NCBI GenBank assembly: GCA_902622985.1
Contig: CACNSH010000010.1
Location: 1 to 32,110, forward strand
Length of the DNA stretch: 32,110 bases
Direction: 5' to 3'
Origin: an uncultured Pelagibacteraceae bacterium
GTDB taxonomy: Bacteria > Pseudomonadota > Alphaproteobacteria > Pelagibacterales > AG-422-B15
This document shows positions 1 to 8,199 of this stretch, piece after piece. The notes beneath the pieces are model-generated. The model ran no database searches. It saw only the letters and a list, made by a program, of their open reading frames with translations, and had not been told where the DNA came from. The translations under genes were made by a program, and so were the position numbers. How positions within the stretch are numbered: the stretch's first letter is position 1; every line of letters begins with the position of its first letter.

Positions 1-1
1 T

Positions 2-208
2 TGTATGTTTCATGATCAAGCTTTGATACCTGTGAAGATGATAAGTTTTGATGAGACAGTCAACTATACGGCTGGACTATCATTTGTAAGAACAAGCCCA
101 GACCACGGAACCGGTCTTGATATTGCAAAGAAATTCATTGCATCACCCAATAGCTTAATAGCAGCCTTGAAGTCGGCGTCAAAAATTGCTCAAGCTAGAA
201 GAAAATGA
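2..208 (+). CDS. pdxA: 4-hydroxythreonine-4-phosphate dehydrogenase, C-terminal end (partial)
   Basis: This is the last 68 codons of a gene that begins before the window. The read-through frame gives a YHDQGLIP-like segment (here FHDQALIP), then [11 protein letters not shown] and [10 protein letters not shown], which are the conserved C-terminal blocks of PdxA. PdxA is a cytosolic NAD-dependent enzyme of the DXP-dependent pyridoxal phosphate route. The final His block supplies part of the metal/substrate site in this family. The stop codon overlaps the ATG of the next gene by four bases (ATGA), so the two are probably translationally coupled. Identification is from the conserved blocks only; most of the protein is not visible. 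Confidence 0.9.
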   Translation, partial: CMFHDQALIPVKMISFDETVNYTAGLSFVRTSPDHGTGLDIAKKFIASPNSLIAALKSASKIAQARRK

Positions 209-828
209 CCTTATCACTTTATTCTGCATTATTTATTTTTGCGACCATTATGGTTATAACGCCTGGCCCCGCAAATTTATTACTAATGAGCGCTGGAGCC
301 CAACATGGATTTTACAAGTCAGTACCTTTTGTAATAGGCGTTACCTGTGGGAAATTGTTTTTAACAATTGGTTTAGGAATTGGATTTTTAACTCTTTTGA
401 ACTCAAACCCGATATTGGTGAGTATTATTAAAGTAATTGGCACAGCCTATATATGCTGGCTTTCATGGAAAATACTTTTTTTGAATTTTCAATCAACTGG
501 AGGTGAACAAAATGAAAAGGCACCTAATTTTTTAAATGGTTTACTTGTTCACCCTTTAAATCCTAAAGGTTGGGCGATGGTAATCGCTGCTTATACACAA
601 TTCACTTCCTTTGGGAATACATACACTTCTTCAAGTTGGGTATTAGAAGTCATTATTGTTGCAGGGACATTTTTTCTCATTCAGTCAATTTCTCATTCTA
701 TATGGTGTTGGTCCGGAAGCTTAATATTTAACTTTTTAAGTAATAAAAATGTAATAAGACAAGCTGTAGTGATTATTCTTGCTTTACTTACGATTGGGAC
801 AGTAGTTTACAGTAATTTTTTTATTTAA
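205..828 (+). CDS. LysE/RhtB-family amino-acid exporter
   Basis: The 207-aa protein has the N-terminal LysE/RhtB hallmark TPGPANLL at about residues 19-26 and about six hydrophobic segments, the usual size and topology of this inner-membrane family, which exports amino acids or their analogues. It starts with an ATG that overlaps the pdxA stop by four bases. Its end overlaps the convergent PuuD-like gene by eight bases. The family assignment is firm, but the exported compound cannot be told from sequence. Nearby lysine/polyamine-type catabolic genes are suggestive only. Confidence 0.85.
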   Translation: MTLSLYSALFIFATIMVITPGPANLLLMSAGAQHGFYKSVPFVIGVTCGKLFLTIGLGIGFLTLLNSNPILVSIIKVIGTAYICWLSWKILFLNFQSTGGEQNEKAPNFLNGLLVHPLNPKGWAMVIAAYTQFTSFGNTYTSSSWVLEVIIVAGTFFLIQSISHSIWCWSGSLIFNFLSNKNVIRQAVVIILALLTIGTVVYSNFFI

Positions 829-1585
829 TTTTACTGAGACTATTTTTTTCGACAGACTCACTAAAACTTGCAAATAATTTTTTTGAAAAGTCATCTGTAG
901 TTGCTGAATACTCTGGATGCCATTGAACTCCATAAAAGTAACCGCTGTAATTTGACAAACTGATAGCCTCAACTGTTTCGTCTTTAGCGACACCTTCAAT
1001 AACCAGATTATTTGCAATTTTATCGATTCCTTGAGTATGAAGTGAATTTACCTCTATAGTTGGTGTACCGGCCAACTTTTCAAATTTTCCATTCTCAGTT
1101 AAATAAACTTCATGCTGTTTTGAAAATTGTACTTCTGGATCATCAGATTCTGGGCACCTGTGATCCATTCTTCCTGGTACATCATGAATATCTGCGTGAA
1201 GAGAGCCCCCCATTGCAACGTTAACTTCTTGAAAGCCCCTACAAATAGCTAACATAGGAATTTCATTTTTAAATATGAAATCAATCATAGGTAGAACAGT
1301 CTTATCTCGATCGATGTCTAATGGTTCAACTATTTTGTCTTTATTATAAAACTCAGGATAAACGTTTGAGAGACTGCCTGTTAGCATCACCCCATCAAAT
1401 TTTCTCAGAGTGTTTCTGTAGTCAATTGTTGAGCCAAGGGCTGGTAAAATGACAGGTATACAGCTAGTAGCTTCAGCCACAGCTTTTATATAGTTCGTTC
1501 CTGACGCATGATATGTCCGATGCAATTCAGCTTTTTCAATTACGTCGGCAAATACAGCAATTAGTGGCTTATTTTGAGTATCCAT
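821..1585 (-). CDS. Class I glutamine amidotransferase-like hydrolase (gamma-glutamyl-GABA hydrolase / PuuD type)
   Basis: The 254-aa cytosolic protein belongs to the peptidase C26 group. The nucleophile elbow reads LAICRGFQ with Cys115, and His223 and Glu225 lie in GVQWHPE, completing a Cys-His-Glu triad. GGSLHADI after the nucleophile and HTQGI (family HGQGI) are further family blocks. PuuD cleaves gamma-glutamyl-GABA in the gamma-glutamylated putrescine pathway. Other relatives hydrolyse other gamma-glutamyl amides, so the exact substrate is open. It is divergent from gcdH with a 48-bp gap. A PuuA-like synthetase (21720) and a PuuB-like oxidase (13638) elsewhere in the window make a gamma-glutamyl-amine role plausible. 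Confidence 0.82.
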   Translation of the reverse strand: MDTQNKPLIAVFADVIEKAELHRTYHASGTNYIKAVAEATSCIPVILPALGSTIDYRNTLRKFDGVMLTGSLSNVYPEFYNKDKIVEPLDIDRDKTVLPMIDFIFKNEIPMLAICRGFQEVNVAMGGSLHADIHDVPGRMDHRCPESDDPEVQFSKQHEVYLTENGKFEKLAGTPTIEVNSLHTQGIDKIANNLVIEGVAKDETVEAISLSNYSGYFYGVQWHPEYSATTDDFSKKLFASFSESVEKNSLSKIK

Positions 1586-1596
1586 AAAAAAATTAG

Positions 1597-1626
1597 TTTA
1601 CTAATATCAGGATAATATCATATAAC
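1597..1626 (+). promoter_or_regulatory. Putative promoter of gcdH
   Basis: TTTACT (1597-1602) and TATAAC (1621-1626) are separated by 18 bp. The expected +1 falls at about 1633-1634, on the ATG itself, which suggests a leaderless message. The -35 overlaps a small inverted repeat TTAGT-TT-ACTAA (1593-1604). It is read by eye and untested. Confidence 0.4.
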
Positions 1627-1633
1627 AACTTTA

Positions 1634-2839
1634 ATGGTTATAAATATTCAAGATAAACAATCACAACATAAAGCAATGTCTGCATGGGATGACGTCTTGG
1701 TCATCGATGATCAACTTTCGAGTGAAGAGAAAATTTTAAAGTCGTCAGTGAGATCTTATTGCCAGGAAAAACTCTTACCTAGAATCATAGAGGACAACAG
1801 AAATGAAAATTTCAGTAGAGAGATTTTCAATGAAATGGGTGAGCTTGGAATTCTAGGTTCTTATTTACATGGATATGGATGTGCGGGCACAAATTACGTT
1901 TCTTATGGGCTTATTGCTCGAGAAATTGAAAATATTGATAGTGCATACCGATCTATCATGTCGGTTCAAACAAGTCTTGTTATGTTTCCTATATATCAAT
2001 TTGGTACTGATGCGCAAAAAGAAGAATATTTACCAAGACTTGCAAAAGGGGAAATCATTGGAAGCTTCGGTCTGACTGAGCCTGATGCAGGTAGTGATCC
2101 TGGTGCAATGAAAACCAAAGCGATAAAAGTCAAAGGGGGTTATGAATTAACTGGTACCAAGACATGGATCAGTAATGCACCCTTCGCAGATGTAATTATT
2201 GTTTGGGCCAAGGATGAAGATAATGTAATCAGAGGATTTATTGTGGACAGAGAGTCCAAAGGCCTATCAACACCTAAAATTGAAGGTAAATTATCTTTGC
2301 GCGCTTCAGCAACGGGGCAAGTTGTTATGGAAAATGTTTTTTGTTCGGAAGATAAAGTTTTACCAAAAGCATCAGGCTTGGGCGGACCTTTTCAATGCTT
2401 AAATAGTGCAAGATACGGAATTTCATGGGGTGCTCTAGGAGCAGCAGAGTTTTGTTTTGCAACAGCTAGACAATACGCGTTGGATAGAATGATGTTTGGA
2501 AAACCTATTGCTGGCACTCAGCTTGTTCAGTCTAAGTTAGTTGATATGCAGACAGAAATTGCTTTAGGTCTGCAGGCTGCACTTAGAGTTGGGCGTCTGA
2601 TGGATGAAGATCAGTCAGATAGCAATATGGTAAGTCTCATAAAAAGAAATAATGTTGGAAAAAGTTTAGATATTTGTAGGAGTGCGAGAGATATTCTTGG
2701 TGGCAACGGTATTTCAGATGAGTATCATGTAATGAGACACATGGTAAATTTGGAAACCGTAAAGACATATGAAGGTACACACGATGTGCATACTTTAATT
2801 ATGGGAAGAAACTTAACAGGCATACAGGCTTTTAAATAA
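1634..2839 (+). CDS. gcdH: Glutaryl-CoA dehydrogenase
   Basis: The 401-aa acyl-CoA dehydrogenase matches the mitochondrial/bacterial GCDH subgroup along its whole length: [61 protein letters not shown] and [11 protein letters not shown]. The catalytic base is Glu380 in [19 protein letters not shown] uses FAD to oxidise and decarboxylate glutaryl-CoA to crotonyl-CoA, the late step of lysine, cadaverine/5-aminovalerate and tryptophan breakdown. There is no Shine-Dalgarno. The ATG at 1634 fits a leaderless promoter, and an internal ATG at 1676 (MSAWDD) is the alternative start. It is followed after 2 bp by an aminotransferase, so the pair looks co-transcribed. No glutarate CoA-transferase is in the window. 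Confidence 0.95.
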   Translation: MVINIQDKQSQHKAMSAWDDVLVIDDQLSSEEKILKSSVRSYCQEKLLPRIIEDNRNENFSREIFNEMGELGILGSYLHGYGCAGTNYVSYGLIAREIENIDSAYRSIMSVQTSLVMFPIYQFGTDAQKEEYLPRLAKGEIIGSFGLTEPDAGSDPGAMKTKAIKVKGGYELTGTKTWISNAPFADVIIVWAKDEDNVIRGFIVDRESKGLSTPKIEGKLSLRASATGQVVMENVFCSEDKVLPKASGLGGPFQCLNSARYGISWGALGAAEFCFATARQYALDRMMFGKPIAGTQLVQSKLVDMQTEIALGLQAALRVGRLMDEDQSDSNMVSLIKRNNVGKSLDICRSARDILGGNGISDEYHVMRHMVNLETVKTYEGTHDVHTLIMGRNLTGIQAFK

Positions 2840-2841
2840 TT

Positions 2842-4206
2842 ATGGCTTATCTAAATCGTACAACAAAGCAATGGCAGGAAATTGATACAGCTCATCATCT
2901 GCATCCTTTTACTGATTATAAGTCGCTTGCAAAAGAAGGTAGTATCATCATTACAAAAGCAGATGGTGTTCACCTTACTACATCAGATGATAAACAGTTA
3001 CTTGATGCCATGTCTGGCTTATGGTGTGTAAATGTAGGTTATGGAAGAAAGAATCTTGCAGATGTTGCCTATAAGCAAATGCAAGAACTACCTTATTATA
3101 ATTCTTTTTTTAAAACAGCGACACCGCCATCAATTGAACTTGCTAAAGAGTTAGCTGAAATTAGTCCACACGATTTAAATCATGCATTCTTTTCTTCAAG
3201 TGGCTCTGAAGCCAACGATACTGTCGTAAGAATGGTAAGGAGATATTGGGATTTAAAAGGTAAGCCAAATAAAAAAACATTTATTAGTAGAGAATATGCT
3301 TATCACGGAAGTACGATGACTGGGATGAGTTTGGGCGGTATGACAGCGATGCATTCTCAAGGGGATATGATGCCTGGTTTTGAACATGTGTTGCCTCCTT
3401 ATTGGTACAAGTATGGAAGCGATATGTCTCATGATGATTTTGGTATTCATGCAGCTAATAAAATTGAAGAAAAAATAAATGAAATTGGTCCAGATAATAT
3501 TGCGGCGTTTATAGGAGAACCAATTCAAGGAGCTGGAGGAGTTATCATTCCACCTGATACCTATTGGCCAAGAGTTCAAGAAATTTGTAAAAAATATGAC
3601 ATTCTTCTTGTTGTTGATGAAGTCATTTGTGGTTTCGGTAGAACTGGAAACTGGTTTGGATCAGATACTTATAATATTAAACCTGACATTATTACTATGG
3701 CCAAAGGGATTACCTCAGGATATATCCCACTGTCTGGAATCATGATTTGCGACAGAGTTTGTGAAACTTTAATCAATGAGGGTGGTGAATTCTACCATGG
3801 TTATACTTATTCTGGCCACCCAGTAGCTTGTGCAGTGAGCCTTGAAAATCTTAAAATTATCAAAGAAGAAAATCTGATTGAACAATCACGAAATGTCTCA
3901 GTTTATCTGGAGCAGCAAATGCGCGAAATTGAAAAGCACCCTTTAGTTGGTGAAGTTAGAATGAAGACCTTTATTGGAGCTGTAGAATTAGTGAAAGATA
4001 AAGAAACTAGAGAAATGTTTGAAGACACTGGCACAGTTGGAACGATTTGCAGAGACTATTGTATTGAAAACGGTTTAGTAATGCGAGCTGTAAGAGATGG
4101 CATGATTTTCTGTCCACCTCTTATATTCAATAATAACCATGTGGATGAACTCTGTGAAAAGCTAAAAACCTCGCTGGACCAAACACTAGATCATATTTCA
4201 AAATAA
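2842..4206 (+). CDS. Class III PLP aminotransferase (putrescine/omega-amino acid:pyruvate type)
   Basis: The 454-aa fold-type I enzyme has the substrate-loop signature GLWCVNVGYGR near residues 59-69, SSSGSEANDT (118-127), YHGSTMTG, VVDEVICGFGRTG with PLP-binding Asp259, and Schiff-base Lys288 in ITMAKGITSGY. Length and the N-terminal HHLHPFTDYKSL block resemble SpuC and omega-amino-acid:pyruvate aminotransferases, which convert putrescine, cadaverine or omega-amino acids to aldehydes. Lying 2 bp after gcdH, it could supply a five-carbon aldehyde on the way to glutarate (inference). DavT-like 5-aminovalerate activity is an alternative. It ends 3 bp before the convergent GNAT gene, with no hairpin visible between them. 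Confidence 0.85.
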   Translation: MAYLNRTTKQWQEIDTAHHLHPFTDYKSLAKEGSIIITKADGVHLTTSDDKQLLDAMSGLWCVNVGYGRKNLADVAYKQMQELPYYNSFFKTATPPSIELAKELAEISPHDLNHAFFSSSGSEANDTVVRMVRRYWDLKGKPNKKTFISREYAYHGSTMTGMSLGGMTAMHSQGDMMPGFEHVLPPYWYKYGSDMSHDDFGIHAANKIEEKINEIGPDNIAAFIGEPIQGAGGVIIPPDTYWPRVQEICKKYDILLVVDEVICGFGRTGNWFGSDTYNIKPDIITMAKGITSGYIPLSGIMICDRVCETLINEGGEFYHGYTYSGHPVACAVSLENLKIIKEENLIEQSRNVSVYLEQQMREIEKHPLVGEVRMKTFIGAVELVKDKETREMFEDTGTVGTICRDYCIENGLVMRAVRDGMIFCPPLIFNNNHVDELCEKLKTSLDQTLDHISK

Positions 4207-4209
4207 AAC

Positions 4210-4665
4210 TTACTTAATCTGTAGATAGTAATCGTAGTATTCGGTATCTCGTTGATAGTTTAATGACTCATAGAGACTTTGAGCATTTTTATTTGTTATA
4301 GCAGTCGATAACTCAACACTCGTTGCACCTTTTTCTTCAGCAAAACTTTTTGCAGCATTCATCAGCATACGTCCAATACCTTTATTTCTATATTCAGATC
4401 TCACATACAAGTCGTAGAGTATTATTTTTTTACTCAACTCCAGTGAGTCAAAAGTTGTGTACAACTGGGTCATGCCCATACATTCTTTTTCATTTTCAAT
4501 ATAAAATATTTGTGCCTCTTTATTACTAAGACGTTCCTTAATATAGTTTTTACAGGCTTCTACATTTGACTCCTTTTTATAAAACTGCCGATATAAATCA
4601 AAGACCTCACCAATTTTTTCGAAATCATCTGGTTGAGCAATTTTTATTTGTAAATCATCTGACAT
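4210..4665 (-). CDS. GNAT-family N-acetyltransferase
   Basis: The protein is 151 aa. The central block LYVRSEYRNKGIGRMLMNAA is the acetyl-CoA pyrophosphate loop (R/Q-x-x-G-x-G/A) of GNAT enzymes, and NKNAQSLYESLNYQ is the usual motif B end. The ATG at 4665 is chosen because GGAG lies 9 bp upstream (4675-4678); an upstream in-frame TTG (4680) would overlap the MFS gene stop. It lies 5 bp after the MFS gene on the same strand, so it is probably the last gene of a tetR-MFS-GNAT unit. The acceptor substrate is unknown. Confidence 0.82.
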   Translation of the reverse strand: MSDDLQIKIAQPDDFEKIGEVFDLYRQFYKKESNVEACKNYIKERLSNKEAQIFYIENEKECMGMTQLYTTFDSLELSKKIILYDLYVRSEYRNKGIGRMLMNAAKSFAEEKGATSVELSTAITNKNAQSLYESLNYQRDTEYYDYYLQIK

Positions 4666-4670
4666 ATACT

Positions 4671-5828
4671 TTATCTCCAAATCGTTCGATATATTGATAT
4701 CACCAAGAAAATAAAAGTAAAAGATGTAACTGTATAGATAAAGCCCATTGGTCCAACTGCATCCATGACTCTTCCTCCAATTAAAGGACCAATAAGCGAG
4801 CCAACCTCAAAGACCATCACAAGAATTGCTGTAGCACCTGCAACTTGAGATGCGCTATATCTCTCACCAAGCATTGTGAGTGAAATTGCAAAAAGTCCAC
4901 TAGCAGCGCCGCCCCATATAAAACAGCTCGCTGCCATTACATAAAAATTATCTAGATAGAAAGCGAATAGAATTGGACAAAAGAACGTAATTAAAACTGC
5001 TATGTTCAATAGCAGTCTTTTATTAAATTTGTCCAGCAATACGCCAATCAAGGGTTGGCACATCACACCTCCTACAAGAGTAATAGTTACATATTGTAAT
5101 GCAATCTCTTGAGTAAATTGGTTCTTAATCATGAAAATGGGAAAGAAAGATACAAACATTACATCATCTAAACCGCATAGAATAGCTGCGCCAAAAATAG
5201 TTGGAGCTGCAATGATAGCCGCAAATACTGGAAGGGACTTTTTATCAGGTAATTTCGGGTCTTCAATCTCAAGCATAATAAGCGGTAAAATGGCGATAAA
5301 AGAAAGAGAAGAAATAACAATAAAAGGTAACCAGCCTTCAATTCCAGTTAAGGACAATACCATCGGGCCACTTGCAAAACCGATTACAAATACTGTGTTA
5401 TAAATCGTTACTATTTTACCACGATTTGTATCATCAGCCATTGACAGCATCCATGTGTCAAATGCGTTCCAAGCAAGCGCTCCAGCAAAACCAATTATGA
5501 ATCTGATAACAAACCAAGCTGTCAAACTATCAAAAATTGGAAAAGTAAAATAAAGAATTATTGTAAATATTTGAGCAATGATAATTGATTTCGCTAAACC
5601 TATCTTGTGAATAATTATTGGTGTTATTCTTACAAATAGTATTACAGCAAGAGGTTGTGCTACTACATTGAGGCCAATTTCAGTATTGCTATATCCTCGT
5701 GCTTCTAAAATAAGTGCAAGTAGAGGAATTAAAGTACCAAGCTTAATACCAATAATTAATGCGCAAAGAAATAGGACAATATATGTCTTGTAATTTGTTC
5801 CTAAAAGATTCTGAACTGTAGTGTTCAT
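4671..5828 (-). CDS. Major facilitator superfamily transporter
   Basis: The 385-aa membrane protein shows about twelve hydrophobic helices. LLDKFNKRLLL between the two halves and GRVMDAVGPMGF near the end are typical MFS cytoplasmic-loop features. It resembles the drug/metabolite efflux-type MFS proteins, but no substrate can be assigned. Its ATG overlaps the stop of the upstream TetR-type regulator by four bases (ATGA at 5825-5828), so it is very probably co-transcribed with and controlled by that regulator. The regulator looks BetI-like, so export or import of a quaternary/methylated amine is a reasonable guess but not shown. Confidence 0.85.
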   Translation of the reverse strand: MNTTVQNLLGTNYKTYIVLFLCALIIGIKLGTLIPLLALILEARGYSNTEIGLNVVAQPLAVILFVRITPIIIHKIGLAKSIIIAQIFTIILYFTFPIFDSLTAWFVIRFIIGFAGALAWNAFDTWMLSMADDTNRGKIVTIYNTVFVIGFASGPMVLSLTGIEGWLPFIVISSLSFIAILPLIMLEIEDPKLPDKKSLPVFAAIIAAPTIFGAAILCGLDDVMFVSFFPIFMIKNQFTQEIALQYVTITLVGGVMCQPLIGVLLDKFNKRLLLNIAVLITFFCPILFAFYLDNFYVMAASCFIWGGAASGLFAISLTMLGERYSASQVAGATAILVMVFEVGSLIGPLIGGRVMDAVGPMGFIYTVTSFTFIFLVISIYRTIWR

Positions 5829-6472
5829 GCAAACCTATCTTCATTAACATAGATGCTTTTAAAATATTTAAGCACTAAATTTTTACAAAATTCATTTGTG
5901 TATATTTTTGGATCAAACAATATTCGCTGCCACAAACCATCAACCATGGAATGATAGGTTTCACTTACTTCTTTTGGAGTAAATTCCTTTTGATTGGTAA
6001 TATTATTAATTTCACTTACTAACTTTTCCATTTGTTGAGAATAAATTTCATCTTGTCTTTGACAAATCGCTAAATAAGAAGGTCTAAATTTCACCTCACT
6101 ATAAAACGCAATCCATACTGAAATTTTATTCCTGTTGGCAATTTTTGAACTGAAATCATTTTGAATTATACGAATTATTCTATCAATTGGATCTATGTTC
6201 TTTTCCTCAAAAATCTTTTGCCATGACTTTTTGTATTCATCAGATAAATACTGCAGCGAACTTATTAATAAATTATCTTTCGACTTAAATCTAAAGTTTG
6301 CGTAACCTTGAGAAACTTTAGCTCTTTTTGCTACATGAGCAATCGTAGTATCCGCTAGGCCTCTTTTTGCAATTGTTTCTATCGTAGCGTCAATCAACTT
6401 TTGATGATTAACAGAAATCTCAGTTTCACTGGCCTGTTCTGAAGATTTTTTATTAACTAAAGCCTTCATCAT
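5825..6472 (-). CDS. TetR-family regulator, BetI-like
   Basis: The protein is 215 aa from the ATG at 6472; a GTG at 6490 and an ATG at 6469 are alternatives, and none has a Shine-Dalgarno. The N-terminal helix-turn-helix reads LIDATIETIAKRGLADTT then VAKRAKVSQGYANFRFKSKDNL. The ligand domain carries IANRNKISVWIAFYSEVKFRPSY and a DGLWQRILFD block, the pattern of BetI, the choline-responsive repressor of betaine genes. It is divergent from the FAD-oxidoreductase operon, and the region between them holds an 18-bp palindrome whose half-sites recur upstream of the second operon at 10980. I infer it represses both units and itself. The true ligand is unknown. Confidence 0.85.
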   Translation of the reverse strand: MMKALVNKKSSEQASETEISVNHQKLIDATIETIAKRGLADTTIAHVAKRAKVSQGYANFRFKSKDNLLISSLQYLSDEYKKSWQKIFEEKNIDPIDRIIRIIQNDFSSKIANRNKISVWIAFYSEVKFRPSYLAICQRQDEIYSQQMEKLVSEINNITNQKEFTPKEVSETYHSMVDGLWQRILFDPKIYTNEFCKNLVLKYFKSIYVNEDRFA

Positions 6473-6517
6473 ATTGAATAAACAATACACAAAGATAACT
6501 ATTAAAGATAGTTTTGT

Positions 6518-6535
6518 ATTGAATAATCATTCAAT
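6518..6535. promoter_or_regulatory. Putative TetR/BetI-like operator, site 1
   Basis: The sequence is ATTGAATAATCATTCAAT: perfect 7-bp arms around AATC. It has the core TTGAA-N6-TTCAA, identical in half-site and spacing to the palindrome at 10944-10963. It lies between the BetI-like gene and the divergent oxidoreductase operon and covers the -35 box of the latter. Binding is inferred. Confidence 0.65.
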
Positions 6536-6547
6536 TTTTATTATCAT
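6519..6547 (+). promoter_or_regulatory. Putative sigma70 promoter of the 6571 operon
   Basis: TTGAAT (6519-6524) and TATCAT (6542-6547) are separated by 17 bp. The expected +1 is near 6554, giving a leader of about 17 nt without a Shine-Dalgarno. The -35 is half of the operator, so repressor binding would block RNA polymerase. Confidence 0.55.
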
Positions 6548-6570
6548 GATTCCTAAATATTCTTTATTTT

Positions 6571-8199
6571 ATGGCAAAAAATACACACGATGTAATCGTA
6601 ATTGGTGCGGGTCATAATGGTTTGACCGCTGCTAGTTATATGGCGAAGGCAGGACTAGATGTTGTTGTTCTAGAAAAAAATGAATGGATTGGAGGGGCTG
6701 CTGTTAGTCGCGAGCTCTATCCTGGATGGAAATATTCTAACTGTTCATATGTTTGCAGCTTACTAAGACCTGAGATCATGCGTGATCTTGAACTCTACAA
6801 ATATGGTTTACAAATTATTCCTTACGAAGGTAGCGCAACAATGATGAGAAATGGGGACTACTATGCCCACTATCATGATCATGATATGACGATCAATTCT
6901 ATCAGAAGACATTCTCACAAAGATGCGGAGGCCTATGAAAGGTACAGTCGTGATGTCTTGAGGCAATGCAAAATTATCAAACCGCTATTAAAAATGACAC
7001 CACCTGATTTAACTTCTTTTAAACCAAAAGATTTATTTGGCGCCCTGGAGTTTGCAAAACATTTTGCAGCTAAAGACGAGTTAGGTGGACTTGGTGAAAA
7101 AGAAATTTATGACACTATTCGATTTTATACAATGAGCATCAGAGACTATTTAGATGAATATTTTGAAAGCGATATTACAAAAGCACACTTAGCTGGAAGT
7201 GCAATTATTGGAACTGCTCTTGGTCCTTGCTCACCTGGCTCTGCTTACGTATTACTGCACCATTATATGGGAGAAGTAGATGGTTCAGTTGGAGCGTGGG
7301 GGTATTCAAGAGGAGGTATGGGCTCTATTACAAAAGCAATGACAGGCTGCCTAAACGCTCACGGCGGTGAAGTAAAACCAGATAATGAAGTCGTTAATGT
7401 CATTACTAAAAATGGTCGTGCGATTGGAGTTGCTACTAAAAAAGGTGATGAATATTACGCAAAAAAAATTGTATCTAACTTAGATGTTAAAAGAACATTC
7501 TTAAAAATTACTGAAGAAAGCTCTTTACCTGGTGAATTTGTTGAAAGAGTTAAAAACTTTAAAATTAGAGGCTCATCGGGAAAACTTAATATTGCCCTAG
7601 ACGGCCTTCCTGAATTCCCATGTATTCCAGAAGGTGATCCAGGTGGTGGAGGTGATATGCACTTCACAGAAACTATTGAAGAAATGGAAGGAGCCTATGA
7701 CGATTGGAAACGAGGTGAATGGTCAAGAAATCCTTATGTAGATATGTGTATTCCTTCTAAAAGTGATCCAACAATGGCAGCTCCTGGAAAGCATTATATG
7801 TCTGTCTTTATTCAATATGTTCCATTCAATCTTGCAAACGGCGGATGGAATGAAGAAAGAAAGCAAGAATTTGGAAGACACATTGTTGATTGTATTGCTG
7901 AGTTTTCTCCTAATTTTAAAGATTTAATTAACCACTACGAAGTTCGTACTCCATTAGAATTAGACAATGAAGTAGGATTGACAGAAGGAAACATCTTTCA
8001 AGGCGAATTAACAATGGATCAACTTATGTTTAATCGACCTGTGCCTGGATATGCACAGTACAGAACACCACTTAAAAATATGTATATGTGCAGTTCATCA
8101 ACTCATCCAGGTGGTGGAGTTATGGGTGCACCAGGAGCGAATGCTGCAAGGGAGGTTCTAATTGATATGAATATCCCTCAAAAAGGTAATTATTATTAA
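6571..8199 (+). CDS. FAD-dependent oxidoreductase, phytoene-desaturase/PYROXD2-like (paralogue A)
   Basis: The 542-aa protein has an N-terminal Rossmann FAD motif VIVIGAGHNGL (Gly12, Gly14, Gly17), followed by VLEKNEWIGGAAVS, the second dinucleotide-contact block. The C-terminal STHPGGGVMGAPGANAAREVL is the flavin-binding end of this family (COG1233, with human PYROXD2). Carotenoid genes are absent, so a small-molecule amine or alcohol dehydrogenase role is more likely than phytoene desaturation. It is first in a three-gene unit under a palindromic operator and shares one base with the next gene (TAATG). The second gene is a diverged paralogue, so the two may act together or on successive intermediates. 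Substrate unknown. Confidence 0.8.
   Translation: MAKNTHDVIVIGAGHNGLTAASYMAKAGLDVVVLEKNEWIGGAAVSRELYPGWKYSNCSYVCSLLRPEIMRDLELYKYGLQIIPYEGSATMMRNGDYYAHYHDHDMTINSIRRHSHKDAEAYERYSRDVLRQCKIIKPLLKMTPPDLTSFKPKDLFGALEFAKHFAAKDELGGLGEKEIYDTIRFYTMSIRDYLDEYFESDITKAHLAGSAIIGTALGPCSPGSAYVLLHHYMGEVDGSVGAWGYSRGGMGSITKAMTGCLNAHGGEVKPDNEVVNVITKNGRAIGVATKKGDEYYAKKIVSNLDVKRTFLKITEESSLPGEFVERVKNFKIRGSSGKLNIALDGLPEFPCIPEGDPGGGGDMHFTETIEEMEGAYDDWKRGEWSRNPYVDMCIPSKSDPTMAAPGKHYMSVFIQYVPFNLANGGWNEERKQEFGRHIVDCIAEFSPNFKDLINHYEVRTPLELDNEVGLTEGNIFQGELTMDQLMFNRPVPGYAQYRTPLKNMYMCSSSTHPGGGVMGAPGANAAREVLIDMNIPQKGNYY

Noticed and set aside
1593-1604. Operator TTAGT-TT-ACTAA before gcdH
   Set aside because: Short and AT-rich, expected by chance in this composition; no second copy seen.
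3253-3579. 108-aa open frame opposite the first aminotransferase
   Set aside because: It is an antisense shadow of a clearly coding gene with no recognisable protein pattern.
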